DNA of 64,000 nt from Anaerolineales bacterium (lineage in GTDB: Bacteria; Chloroflexota; Anaerolineae; Anaerolineales; UBA11858). The notes under the pieces were generated by a model. That model saw nothing but the letters and a program-made list of their open reading frames with translations, had not been told where the DNA came from and searched no databases. The DNA lies in contig JANQED010000165.1 of the NCBI GenBank assembly GCA_028278545.1, forward strand, positions 1 to 64,000, written 5' to 3'. Positions 38,841 through 47,562 of the stretch are shown here, piece after piece (positions within the stretch are counted from its first letter, which is position 1; every line of letters starts with the position of its first letter). The position numbers were made by a program, and so were the translations under genes.

Positions 38841-39773
38841 ATGGAATCAAAATACATTTGGATGGATGGCAAATTAGTGCCTTATGAACAAGCTACTGTT
38901 CATTTTCTATCCCCAACCATTCACTACGGCTTCGGGGCTTTCGAGGGGGCGCGCTGTTACAGTACGTCAAATGGCCCAGCGGCTTTCCGATTGCCTGAGC
39001 ATCTGGAGCGTTTTGTCGATTCGGCGTTGATCTTGGGGATTCGAGATTTCCCCTACACCGTTGATGAATTGCGCGACGCCGTCCACGAGACGATACGAGC
39101 CAATGAACTCAGTGCATGTTATATCCGCCCGGCGCTGTATGTGACCGGGCCGTTGGGACTCAACCAGGATGACTATAAGACCTCCGTCGGGATCGCCGTC
39201 TGGGAGTGGGGGACTTATTTGGGCGAAGAAGCCCTCGAAAAGGGTGTTCGCATGGCGGTGTCTTCGCTTACCCGCCTGCATGCGAATAGCTTTATGACCA
39301 AAGCCAAGGCGGCTGGAAACTATGTAAACTCCATCATGGCGAAAACGATGGCTCACCGCTATGGATTCGACGATGCAATCATGCTCGACCCAGAGGGTTA
39401 CGTAGCCGAGGGGAGCGGTATGAATATCTTCATTGTCAGGCATGAGGTCATTTACACCCCACCGAGGACGACCATCTTGGAAGGTATCACCCGCGATTCT
39501 GTGATCACGCTGGCTCGGGACCTGGGGTATTCTGTTGTGGAAGAACGCCTCGTTCGCGATCAACTTTATATCGCTGATGAGGTTTTTGTATGCGGCACGG
39601 CGGCTGAGGTGACGGCGGTCAGTGAAATTGATACCCGCAAGATCGGGGCGGGCCGCATGGGGCCGGTGACGCGCCACATCCAGCAGGCTTTCTTCCAGAC
39701 GGTGCGAGGGGAAGGTCAGCGCTCGGTAGAATGGTTGGATTATGTGCGGGTGATGGCCCCGACGATCATTTGA
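38841..39773 (+). CDS. ilvE: Branched-chain amino acid aminotransferase
   Basis: Fold-type IV PLP aminotransferase that adds the amino group in the last step of Leu, Ile and Val synthesis. The catalytic lysine is in the TKAKAAGNYVNS segment (about 154-165), and the N-terminal block HYGFGAFEGARCY (about 30-42) and EGSGMNIF are conserved. 310 residues is normal. AGGAGA precedes the ATG. It is the last branched-chain gene; a dispersed palindrome lies 26 bp after its stop. Confidence 0.94.
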   Translation: MESKYIWMDGKLVPYEQATVHFLSPTIHYGFGAFEGARCYSTSNGPAAFRLPEHLERFVDSALILGIRDFPYTVDELRDAVHETIRANELSACYIRPALYVTGPLGLNQDDYKTSVGIAVWEWGTYLGEEALEKGVRMAVSSLTRLHANSFMTKAKAAGNYVNSIMAKTMAHRYGFDDAIMLDPEGYVAEGSGMNIFIVRHEVIYTPPRTTILEGITRDSVITLARDLGYSVVEERLVRDQLYIADEVFVCGTAAEVTAVSEIDTRKIGAGRMGPVTRHIQQAFFQTVRGEGQRSVEWLDYVRVMAPTII

Positions 39774-39799
39774 AACAATTTTCAAACAAATGGAAAAAC

Positions 39800-39825
39800 G
39801 GTAGAGACGCCCCGCCGGGGCGTCT
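39800..39825. repeat. Dispersed palindrome, GTAGAGACGCCCC family, copy 1
   Basis: Ten perfect inverted base pairs (AGACGCCCCG / CGGGGCGTCT around a central C) with the left flank GGTAG shared with the copy at 50209-50239; the right flank has diverged. No T-run follows. It lies 26 bp behind the ilvE stop and 27 bp before the pheA start. Confidence 0.8.
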
Positions 39826-39852
39826 AGTGTTCTAAATGAGGAAGTATTTTCT

Positions 39853-40719
39853 ATGTGCGGAATAAAGATCGCCTTCCAAGGCGAGCCAGGGGCCTACAGT
39901 GAATTGGCCGCCTTCGAGCATTTTGGGTCTGAGATTGAAACCTCCCCCTGTGACAGCTTTGGGGGTGTATTCGATGCCATCATACACAACGAATGCAGCC
40001 ACGGTATGCTGCCATTCGAGAATTCGCTGACGGGGAGTATCCACCGCAACTTTGACCTGATTCTGCGTCACGATGTGAGCATCGTGGGGGAATATCATAT
40101 GAAGGTCAGCCATTGCCTGTTGGGATTATCGGGTGTCCAGGTGGAGGATATTATGGTGGTGCATTCACACCCCCAGGCGCTTCAGCAATGTGAACGCAGT
40201 CTGGCGAAATTAGGAGTGCATACCATTGCCGAAACGGATACCGCCGGAAGCGCACGGTTCGTGAAGGCAAAGTCCAACTCTGCAACGGCGGCCATCGCCT
40301 CTAAACGCGCCGCAGAGGTGTTTGGTTTGGAAATCTTGATCGAAAACCTGGAAGATAACCCGGCCAACTTCACCCGTTTTTTAACGTTGGCCAAAGAACC
40401 CTTGCTTGTGGAAGACCCAGAAGGTGGGGATTACAAGACCTCGGTCGTCTTCAGTTTGAAGAATCAGCCTGGTGTGTTGTTCAAAGCCCTGAGCGTGTTC
40501 GCCCTGCGCGATATCGACCTCACCAAGATCGAATCTCGGCCTATTGTCGGGAAGCCCTGGGAGTACATGTTTTATGTCGATTTCGAGGGTCACCAAAAGG
40601 CCGTAAATTGCGAGCGAGCACTGGATCATTTAGGCGAGTTGACAGTATACTTGAAAATATTGGGGTCATACCCTCGCCATCGCGTAAATGGGAATGGACA
40701 AGAGGGAAATGACGAGTAG
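39853..40719 (+). CDS. pheA: Prephenate dehydratase
   Basis: A 288-residue monofunctional prephenate dehydratase that forms phenylpyruvate. The catalytic domain (about 1-185) starts IAFQGEPGAYSELAA and contains NSLTGSIHRNFDLI, and the TRF motif is at NFTRFLTL. The C-terminal ACT domain (about 195-275) has LKNQPGVLFKALSVFALRDIDLTKIESRP, the phenylalanine-binding ESRP region. GAGGAAG lies 8 bases before the ATG. It ends the plus-strand operon, converging on the aromatic operon that makes its substrate. Confidence 0.94.
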   Translation: MCGIKIAFQGEPGAYSELAAFEHFGSEIETSPCDSFGGVFDAIIHNECSHGMLPFENSLTGSIHRNFDLILRHDVSIVGEYHMKVSHCLLGLSGVQVEDIMVVHSHPQALQQCERSLAKLGVHTIAETDTAGSARFVKAKSNSATAAIASKRAAEVFGLEILIENLEDNPANFTRFLTLAKEPLLVEDPEGGDYKTSVVFSLKNQPGVLFKALSVFALRDIDLTKIESRPIVGKPWEYMFYVDFEGHQKAVNCERALDHLGELTVYLKILGSYPRHRVNGNGQEGNDE

Positions 40720-40785
40720 ACCCGCGTTCAGGTTTAGCGATCCCCGCGGGGTAGCAGAGCATATGGCTCGGCGGTTTTGGTCGAT

Positions 40786-41226
40786 TTAGCCATCGTTCTC
40801 CAACTCGGCCAGCGCCTGTAATCCCAATAAATAGGACCGCCAGCCGAAGCCCACAATTTTCCCCACACAGACCGCCCCCAGCAGCGATTTTTGCCGGAAC
40901 GCTTCGCGCGCATAGACATTCGACAGGTGTACTTCCACCACCGGGATGTCAATGGCGGCGACGGCGTCCCGCAATGCTACGGATGTATGCGTATAGGCGC
41001 CAGGATTGAACACCACGCCAGAAGCCCATTCGCCAGCCTCATGCAGCGCGTCAATCAGTGCCCCCTCGCTGTTCGATTGAAGTGTTCGCACTTCTATGCC
41101 GAGTTTCTCCCCGGCATCCACTAATTGGGCGTTGATGGCATCTAAAGTCAGCGAACCATAGACTTCGGGTTCACGTTTGCCGAGTGAGTTTAGATTTGGC
41201 CCATGTAAAATGAGTATTTCTCGCAT
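40786..41226 (-). CDS. aroQ: 3-Dehydroquinate dehydratase, type II
   Basis: A 146-residue type II dehydroquinase, third step of the shikimate pathway. The N-terminal LILHGPNLNSLGKREPEVYG carries the active-site tyrosine loop, NPGAYTHTSVALRDA has the catalytic histidine region, and EVHLSNVYAREAFR matches the family. It is the last gene of the minus-strand aromatic operon, 59 bp after aroKB, and ends 66 bp from the convergent pheA. Confidence 0.95.
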   Translation of the reverse strand: MREILILHGPNLNSLGKREPEVYGSLTLDAINAQLVDAGEKLGIEVRTLQSNSEGALIDALHEAGEWASGVVFNPGAYTHTSVALRDAVAAIDIPVVEVHLSNVYAREAFRQKSLLGAVCVGKIVGFGWRSYLLGLQALAELENDG

Positions 41227-41285
41227 TTGTCGTTCCTTTTCGTGCCTTAAAATGCTCAGTAGTCAGAGTTCGACTTTAAAACGGT

Positions 41286-42896
41286 TTATGGCTTGACAAT
41301 CATCGTCTCCCAGTCGTCCACTTCGACTCCAACTTGCACCTCTCCGACCTTGGTCGGCAGGGCAAATCGCACGATACCATCGGCCTTCTTCTTATCGCGC
41401 TGCATGGCGACGGCGATGGCATTACGGTCCAAAGCTGGGGGGATTTCCGTGGGCAGTCCAAGCTGCTTTAGCACCGCGACAAGGCGATCTGATAGTCTTG
41501 CGCGCGCCACTCCAATTCTTTCTGCCATTTGAGTTTCAGCAACCATGCCAATTGCTACCGCTTCTCCGTGGCGCATCCTGAATCTGGACGCTAACTCTAC
41601 GCCATGCCCTACTGTGTGGCCGAAATTCAGAGCAGCCCGAAAGCCTTTCTCATATGGGTCTTCTTCAATGATGTGGATCTTCACTGCCATCGCCCTGCTG
41701 ATCATTTTGTTTAGACCTTGAAGGTCTTCGTGCGGCGCTTCTTGTGAGCGAGAAGCGAAATTTTCAAGATTTAGCAGAAATGGGTCTGCAATCATTCCAT
41801 GCTTGACCACCTCCGCCATCCCGCTCAGGAACTCCGCCTCTGGCAAGGTCTCCAATACCTCAGGATCAGCCAACACCAGCCGTGGCGGGTGAAAGGCACC
41901 GATCAAGTTCTTGCCTTGCGGCAGGTCTGCGCCGGTCTTGCCTCCCAGGCTGGCGTCTACCATGGCGAGCAGGGAGGTCGGCATGGCCACCCAAGGCACC
42001 CCGCGCAAGAAGGTTCCGGCGGCGAACCCGGCTAAGTCCCCGATCACCCCACCTCCCAAGGCCACCACGGTGCTGCTGCGTTCGATTTTAGCGGATAAAA
42101 AGGTCTCCCAAAGCTTTGACACTGTATCCAGGGTTTTGTAAGCTTCCCCGGCGGGGATCGTGACCCCGCGGGTCTCGAATCCGGAGTTTGTGAGGGTCTC
42201 CATGACCCGGGCGAGATACTGCTCCCCGACGTTCTCATCCGTGACGACTGCTATCGGCCCTCGCAGATGACGGGCTTTCAGCATCTCCCCTAAATGATCC
42301 AGGCCACCTGATCGGACGCGCACATCATAGCCGGGATGTTGCTCGGTCGCCATGCCGCGTACATGGAACATCCCTAATCGCTTTTGAATATCCCAGGCTA
42401 CGGTCTTGGGGGCTTTTCCACCTGTGTTCACCTGCAGGGGGAATGAAGCGTAGTGTTCTTTGCGCGTAGATAATAGATGCGCTAAGTTCTTCTCGGCCTT
42501 ACCGGACAGCAGCGGCCGCTTGCTGATGTCCGACTGAAGCCTCTCTAACAGAGTGTCCACCGGCGCATTCAACAGCACGACAGTGTCGTAAGTCTCAGCT
42601 AATTTGCGGTTCTCGGGGTTGGTCAGCGCGCCGCCTCCGAGGGCGATGATTTTTTCACCGGGAGCCAGTATCGCGCCCAAGGTCTGTCGTTCCCGATTCC
42701 GAAAACCCGATTCTCCCTCGGCGTCGAATATCTCCGGGATTGTTTTTCCACTGCGGGCCTCTATTTCATCATCTAAATCAACAAAAGGCAGCCGTAGATT
42801 CTCGGCCAGCAGCTTCCCAACATGGCTCTTTCCCGCACCAGATGGCCCGTATAAGAAGGTTGAATGCGGATGATTACTTACGGATGACTGGCTCAT
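41286..42896 (-). CDS. aroKB: Fused shikimate kinase / 3-dehydroquinate synthase
   Basis: A 536-residue bifunctional protein. The N-terminal shikimate kinase (about 12-175) has the P-loop GPSGAGKS at 17-24, VDLDDEIE at 39-46 and the GGGA lid region at 87-90. The C-terminal dehydroquinate synthase (about 190-536) has GGGVIGDLAGFAAGTFLRG and AMPTSLLAMVDASLGGKTG. The two activities catalyse steps 5 and 2 of the shikimate pathway. The start at 42896 overlaps the aroC stop as ATGA; an earlier in-frame codon (42905) is less likely. Fusion of these two genes is known but uncommon. Confidence 0.93.
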   Translation of the reverse strand: MSQSSVSNHPHSTFLYGPSGAGKSHVGKLLAENLRLPFVDLDDEIEARSGKTIPEIFDAEGESGFRNRERQTLGAILAPGEKIIALGGGALTNPENRKLAETYDTVVLLNAPVDTLLERLQSDISKRPLLSGKAEKNLAHLLSTRKEHYASFPLQVNTGGKAPKTVAWDIQKRLGMFHVRGMATEQHPGYDVRVRSGGLDHLGEMLKARHLRGPIAVVTDENVGEQYLARVMETLTNSGFETRGVTIPAGEAYKTLDTVSKLWETFLSAKIERSSTVVALGGGVIGDLAGFAAGTFLRGVPWVAMPTSLLAMVDASLGGKTGADLPQGKNLIGAFHPPRLVLADPEVLETLPEAEFLSGMAEVVKHGMIADPFLLNLENFASRSQEAPHEDLQGLNKMISRAMAVKIHIIEEDPYEKGFRAALNFGHTVGHGVELASRFRMRHGEAVAIGMVAETQMAERIGVARARLSDRLVAVLKQLGLPTEIPPALDRNAIAVAMQRDKKKADGIVRFALPTKVGEVQVGVEVDDWETMIVKP

Positions 42897-44161
42897 TCGG
42901 GCCACCAGATATGGGGGGTATTGTCCATCCTCAAGTCAGAGAGGCGTGCCTGGCGCAAAGTTTCCCAGCGCGGTTGCATTTCGTCGAGAGAGTCACCGCC
43001 GAGCTTTTCGAGCAGGGCATCGGCCAGCACGAAAGCCACCACCGCCTCGATAATCGGTACCGCACGGGGCACGGGGCAGAAGTCGGAGCGCTCGTATTGT
43101 GTGAGGGTCTCCTGACCGGTGGCCAGATCGACGGTGGGTTGAGGAGTCAGGGTAGTGGCGATAGGCTTCATCGCTGCCCGGATGATCAGCGGCTGCCCAT
43201 TGCTGATACTGCCCTCGATGCCCCCGGCGCGATTTGAAGTCCTTCTCATGGATGCGGATGAACGCGCATTGCTCTGCACGCCTCCGGAGACACGGATTTC
43301 GTTTTTATCATCCGTCTGGTCAATGTCCATTTGTTCCCCATTTTCCGAGAGACGAATTGCATCATGTACCTGTGTGCCTGTCAGCTGCGTATTCTCGAAA
43401 GCGGGGCCAAACTCGACTCCTTTAATGGCCTGAACGCTTAATATGGCTGCCCCGAGGCAAGCTTCCAGTTTGCGATGCCAATGGACATGAGACCCCAGGC
43501 CAATGGGCACGTTGAGGGCAACCGTCTCGATGACCCCGCCCAGGGTATCTTTGGCTTCAATGACTTCACGGATGCGGGCGCGCATGGCTTCGGCGGCTTT
43601 TGGGTCGGGACAGCGCACATCGTTTTCTTCAGCCAGTTCAAATCGCTGGGCCAACGGCATTTCGCTTAAGTCTGCTGTTACTCCGCCGATTTCGGTCACA
43701 TACCCTCGCACTTGTATTTTGAATCGCTCTAAAAGCTGCTTGCAGATAGCGCCAACGGCGACCCTGGCTGCCGTCTCCCTGGCGGAGGCGCGCTCCAAGG
43801 AGGGGCGTAAGTCACGATAGCCGTACTTGACCGCCGCGGTCAGGTCAGCATGACCGGGACGCGGGGTTGTGAAAGGATTAATCTCTCTGCCGCGCCAGCG
43901 TTTGTGATTGAGGTTCTTTATCTGTATGGCAATCGGCGCACCGATTGTCACTCCTCCCATCAAACCACCGGAAATCTTGACCTGGTCATGCTCGAGCTTC
44001 ATGCGCGGCCCTGCGCCATAACCGCGTTGACGGCGGGCTAATTCATGGTTGATTCTTTCAATGTCAAGTTCCAATCCGGCTGGGAATCCTTCTAGAATGG
44101 TGGTCAACATGGGGCCGTGGGATTCTCCTGCGGTAAGATAGCGCAATCTAGTAGTGAACAT
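42893..44161 (-). CDS. aroC: Chorismate synthase
   Basis: A 422-residue FMN-dependent chorismate synthase, the final shikimate step. Signatures seen: GESHGPMLTTILEGFPAGL near the N-terminus, RRQRGYGAGPRMK, and the C-terminal DFCPVPRAVPIIEAVVAFVLADALLEKLGGDSLDEM. It is somewhat longer than the average enzyme (about 360-390). It overlaps the aminotransferase gene by 14 bp and aroKB by ATGA. Confidence 0.95.
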   Translation of the reverse strand: MFTTRLRYLTAGESHGPMLTTILEGFPAGLELDIERINHELARRQRGYGAGPRMKLEHDQVKISGGLMGGVTIGAPIAIQIKNLNHKRWRGREINPFTTPRPGHADLTAAVKYGYRDLRPSLERASARETAARVAVGAICKQLLERFKIQVRGYVTEIGGVTADLSEMPLAQRFELAEENDVRCPDPKAAEAMRARIREVIEAKDTLGGVIETVALNVPIGLGSHVHWHRKLEACLGAAILSVQAIKGVEFGPAFENTQLTGTQVHDAIRLSENGEQMDIDQTDDKNEIRVSGGVQSNARSSASMRRTSNRAGGIEGSISNGQPLIIRAAMKPIATTLTPQPTVDLATGQETLTQYERSDFCPVPRAVPIIEAVVAFVLADALLEKLGGDSLDEMQPRWETLRQARLSDLRMDNTPHIWWPE

Positions 44162-45362
44162 TATCTTTCTCTTTTGTGGTTAGAATATGCAGCTTCGAAC
44201 GGATTCTCTCCATGGCCTCGGTAATTCGCTCTAGGGGCTGAGTCAGCGAGAGGCGTACAAAGCCTTCCCCGTGTGAGCCAAAAATGCTCCCGGGAGCAAG
44301 GGAAACATGGGCAGCCTCTAAAAGGGCCAACACAAATTCGTTCGAGTCCCAACTGTTGGGCAGCGGGGTCCAGATATATAGGGATGCCTTGGGCACCTGG
44401 GGGGCGAATCCCATCTCTGACAGAGCGGAGATCACTGCATCGCGTCGCTCCTGGTAAACGGCATTACGCGCTTGAATCCAGGTTTGGTCTTCATTCAACG
44501 CCGCTGTCGATGCTTCATGTACCGCAAAGAAATGACCGCTGTCGGCATGGGATTTGAGTTGGAGTAATGCCGTCAAAGTTTCGCTTTTCCCTGCGAGGAC
44601 GCCACTGCGCCAACCAGCCATATTGTGGGATTTGGAAAGGGTGTTGAACTCGACGGCTACGTCGATTGCGCCGGGGGCTTGCAATACGCTGGGCGCGCGG
44701 TATCCATTGAAGGTCACTTGCGTGTAGGCAGCATCATGGCAAAGCAGAATGTCGAAGCGTCGGCAGAAATCCACCGCTTGGGTGAAATAATGTAAAGGAG
44801 CAGTCGCTGACGTAGGGTTGTTGGGGTAATTGAGCCACAGGATTTTGGCACGTTGAACGACTTCTGCCGGAATCGACGATAGATCGGGAAGATGGTCGTT
44901 CGCGGGAAGTAGAGGCACCGCAAATGGCTCAGCGCCGGCGAACCGCGCCCCCTGGGCGTAAGTCTGATAACCAGGGTCAGGGACGAGCACGGCATCCTCA
45001 GGTGTGAGCATAGCCAAAGAGAGATGGAATATGCCTTCTTTGGAACCCAGGAGCGGGAGGATTTCCGTCTCAGAGTCTAGATGCGTTCCGTGGAGCCGCT
45101 GGTATGTCTTCCCCCAGGCTTCCCGGAGTGCTGCTGTGCCCCGGTGGGATTGGTAACCATGACTATCTGAGCGGGATGCGGCAAGTGTGAGTGCCTCGAC
45201 AATGTGGGGGGCAGGAGGCAGGTCAGGCGAACCGATGTCGAGGCGGATGATGTCTGCACCGGTTGAATTCAGTTCGGTTATCCTTTCGTTGAGCGCCGCA
45301 AAGAAGTTTGGTTTGAGTTTGCCGGTTGGATATTCGGATGGTGGGGTGGTTGGTATTTTCAT
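44148..45362 (-). CDS. Class I/II PLP aminotransferase (LL-DAP/aromatic aminotransferase-like)
   Basis: A 404-residue fold-type I aminotransferase. The substrate-gate N-terminus IIRLDIGSPDLPP, the LNYPNNPTSA loop and the PLP lysine in FNTLSKSHNMAGWRSGVL are intact. Sequence style is close to LL-diaminopimelate/aspartate aminotransferases. Its place inside the aromatic operon, overlapping both aroE (ATGA) and aroC, suggests it carries out the last transamination to phenylalanine and tyrosine, but specificity cannot be read from the motifs. It may also serve lysine synthesis. Confidence 0.82.
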   Translation of the reverse strand: MKIPTTPPSEYPTGKLKPNFFAALNERITELNSTGADIIRLDIGSPDLPPAPHIVEALTLAASRSDSHGYQSHRGTAALREAWGKTYQRLHGTHLDSETEILPLLGSKEGIFHLSLAMLTPEDAVLVPDPGYQTYAQGARFAGAEPFAVPLLPANDHLPDLSSIPAEVVQRAKILWLNYPNNPTSATAPLHYFTQAVDFCRRFDILLCHDAAYTQVTFNGYRAPSVLQAPGAIDVAVEFNTLSKSHNMAGWRSGVLAGKSETLTALLQLKSHADSGHFFAVHEASTAALNEDQTWIQARNAVYQERRDAVISALSEMGFAPQVPKASLYIWTPLPNSWDSNEFVLALLEAAHVSLAPGSIFGSHGEGFVRLSLTQPLERITEAMERIRSKLHILTTKEKDNVHY

Positions 45363-46270
45363 GGTTGACCCTCAACCGCTTTCATCATCACTTCTCTCGA
45401 CGCTTCCAAGCCTGTCCAGCGTTTGAAGGCCAGAGCGGCCTGCTCCACCAACATACCCAGCCCCGTTGTGGCGGGCAGTCCAGCGGCTCGGGCTTGCCTG
45501 GTGAGCAGAGTCTCGCGTGGATTGTATACCAGGTCGTATACGGACGCGTGTTCCGGGAAGGGTACTCCTTCTGGCCAGGGGGAATGGTCAACATGGGGGA
45601 ACATGCCAACGGGGGTAGCATTCACGATCAGCGAACTGTGGCTGATGGACGCTGGCCAATCATTCATATCCGACGCTGCCAACTGGCCCCTGAATACTGA
45701 ATACTGGTCAGTGAGTTGGTGCGCTTTTTCGCTCTTTCGGGCCGCGATGGTGACGAAATATCCATTCGTAAGCAAGGCATAGGCGACGGCTCGAGCACTG
45801 CCCCCAGCCCCAAGGATGAGGGCGTGATGATCGGCTTCCCGCTCCCTGCTCTTCACCAACTGCTGTACATCTGCCCAGAACCCTGGAGCATCGGTATTAT
45901 CTCCCACTAAGAGTTCTCCATCACGGAAAATCGTGTTGACTGCCCCAACAGCCTTTGCTGTCGGTGTTAGCGCATCGAGCAGGGGGATGACGCTTTGTTT
46001 GTGGGGGATGGTCGCGTTCAGGCCGCGCAGTTCTCCGGCGCGCAATTGTTCTAAGACATTTTCGAGTTTATACAGTGTTTTCCCCTCAGCCCCATTCCCT
46101 CTCCCACGAGGAGAGGGGGATGGCGGTACGGGAAGTAGCTTGTATTCGCCGTTCAGACCGAGGGCTTGCAGGGCAGCGGCGTGGATTTGGGGAGAGAGGC
46201 TGTGCCCGAGAGGGAAGCCGATGAGCCCAAATGAGTACAGATCACGCTTTACGTCGAGTGCTGTACTCAT
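45359..46270 (-). CDS. aroE: Shikimate dehydrogenase with an in-frame repeat-derived insertion
   Basis: A 303-residue NADP-dependent dehydrogenase for step 4 of the pathway. The shikimate-binding GHSLSPQIHAAA (22-33), the KQSVIPLLD catalytic lysine region, DNTDAPGF and the GAGGSARAVAYAL nucleotide fold are conserved. Residues about 51-68 (PSPRGRGNGAEGK and neighbours) interrupt the usual short link between the second strand and helix. They are encoded by a palindromic element at 46092-46123 that stays in frame, making the protein about 20 residues longer than usual. The insertion is in a surface loop, so activity may be retained. ATGA overlaps join it to aroA and the aminotransferase. Confidence 0.92.
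   Translation of the reverse strand: MSTALDVKRDLYSFGLIGFPLGHSLSPQIHAAALQALGLNGEYKLLPVPPSPSPRGRGNGAEGKTLYKLENVLEQLRAGELRGLNATIPHKQSVIPLLDALTPTAKAVGAVNTIFRDGELLVGDNTDAPGFWADVQQLVKSREREADHHALILGAGGSARAVAYALLTNGYFVTIAARKSEKAHQLTDQYSVFRGQLAASDMNDWPASISHSSLIVNATPVGMFPHVDHSPWPEGVPFPEHASVYDLVYNPRETLLTRQARAAGLPATTGLGMLVEQAALAFKRWTGLEASREVMMKAVEGQP
46092..46123. repeat. Palindromic element inserted in aroE
   Basis: Arms CCCTCTCC (46097-46104) and GGAGAGGG (46110-46117) around CACGA, with outer CCAT/ATGG pairing. It is translated in frame as a proline/glycine/arginine-rich stretch typical of small dispersed palindromes. A related fragment (CCCCTCTCCCTGG) occurs at 62090-62102, between mogA and trpB. 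Confidence 0.65.
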
Positions 46271-47553
46271 CTCAGTTGCTCCAACACTTCAAAGAAATCG
46301 GGAAAGGTTTTCGCCACGCAAGCGGGGTTTTCGATCTCAATTCCGGGGAGACGCAGGCCGATCAGGGTGAAAGCCATGGCGATGCGGTGATCGTCATAGG
46401 TGTGAATGGAAGCGGCTTTCAGGCTCTTGCCTGGATAGATCGTCATACCGTTGGAACGCTCCTCAACTTGAACCCCCAATCGCCGCAGTTCGGCGCAGGT
46501 CGCGGCAACCCGGTCGGTTTCTTTGAGCCGCGATGAGGTGATCCCACGGATTGTGGTAGGGCTTTCAGCGAAAGGAGCGATGGCGGCCAGGGTCATTGAT
46601 GTGTCAGAGATATTGGACATATCCACGTCCACGCCGCGCAAGCGTGCGGGGCCTTCAACCCGGATGGCGCCGTCAGATTCTGTCACGATACAACCCATGT
46701 TTTCCAGTACATCCAGGAAAGCGATATCGCCCTGGCGGGCATCGCGCGAGAGGTTCGCGACCTCGACCCAACCGCCACAAACAGCCGCAGCGGCGAAGAA
46801 GTAAGAAGCGGCTGAGGCGTCGCTTTCGATGGGATATCCCCCCAAGGCCTGATAGCGTTGGGGAGTCACCGAAAAGAACTTGTAACCGTCCCGGTGGACT
46901 TCTACGCTGAAGTCTGCCATGACGCTTAACGTCAGGTCGATATAAGGTTTTGAATTGAGCGTGCCGTCTACTTGGATTTCAACTGGTTCTTGAGCATAGG
47001 GTGCCACCATCAATAAGCCGCTGAGAAATTGGCTGCTGACATCACCACGGATTGGAGTCCTGCCCCCTTGTAAGCCGTCGGCGTGTATATATACAGGAGG
47101 GCATCCTGACGGCGCCTCGACCTGAGCGCCCAATCGGTTGAGGGCTGAAATCAGTTGGATGATGGGCCGTTGGCGCATTCTTTTGACGCCCCCGAGGCTG
47201 TATTCACCGTGGCCGAGTGTCAGCATGGCGGTGAGGAAACGAGCTGCCGTGCCGGCGTTACCGATTAATAGGTCAGCCTTGGTGTTAGGGATGTGGCCAC
47301 CGAGGCCGTTGACAATCATAGTTTTGGCATCGGGGTCGAGGTCAATATCAAAGCCCAATTTGATCAACGCCTGGGCAAAGTGATAGGAATCATCAGAGAA
47401 GAGGGCATTTCTCAAGGTGGTGGTGCCCTCTGCCAGCGCAGCAACCAGCAGGGCGCGGTTGGTGTGACTTTTCGAGCCAGGCATATTGACGCGTGCTCTC
47501 AGGGGGCGAGTGATCGGCGAGATGGTCATTTTTGGGATGAGTGTCGGTCTCAT
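46267..47553 (-). CDS. aroA: 3-Phosphoshikimate 1-carboxyvinyltransferase (EPSP synthase)
   Basis: A 428-residue EPSP synthase, step 6 of the shikimate pathway. The phosphoenolpyruvate/shikimate-binding N-terminus reads MPGSKSHTNRALLVAALA, and the conserved LLIGNAGTAARFLTAML (NAGTA motif) and SSRLKETDRVAATCAELRRLG are intact. Start at 47553, with GAGAGG 5-6 bases upstream; an internal ATG at 47529 lacks a ribosome-binding sequence. NAGTA followed by R, as in NAGTAAR, is the class I-like form. Confidence 0.95.
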   Translation of the reverse strand: MRPTLIPKMTISPITRPLRARVNMPGSKSHTNRALLVAALAEGTTTLRNALFSDDSYHFAQALIKLGFDIDLDPDAKTMIVNGLGGHIPNTKADLLIGNAGTAARFLTAMLTLGHGEYSLGGVKRMRQRPIIQLISALNRLGAQVEAPSGCPPVYIHADGLQGGRTPIRGDVSSQFLSGLLMVAPYAQEPVEIQVDGTLNSKPYIDLTLSVMADFSVEVHRDGYKFFSVTPQRYQALGGYPIESDASAASYFFAAAAVCGGWVEVANLSRDARQGDIAFLDVLENMGCIVTESDGAIRVEGPARLRGVDVDMSNISDTSMTLAAIAPFAESPTTIRGITSSRLKETDRVAATCAELRRLGVQVEERSNGMTIYPGKSLKAASIHTYDDHRIAMAFTLIGLRLPGIEIENPACVAKTFPDFFEVLEQLR

Positions 47554-47562
47554 TAATGCCTC

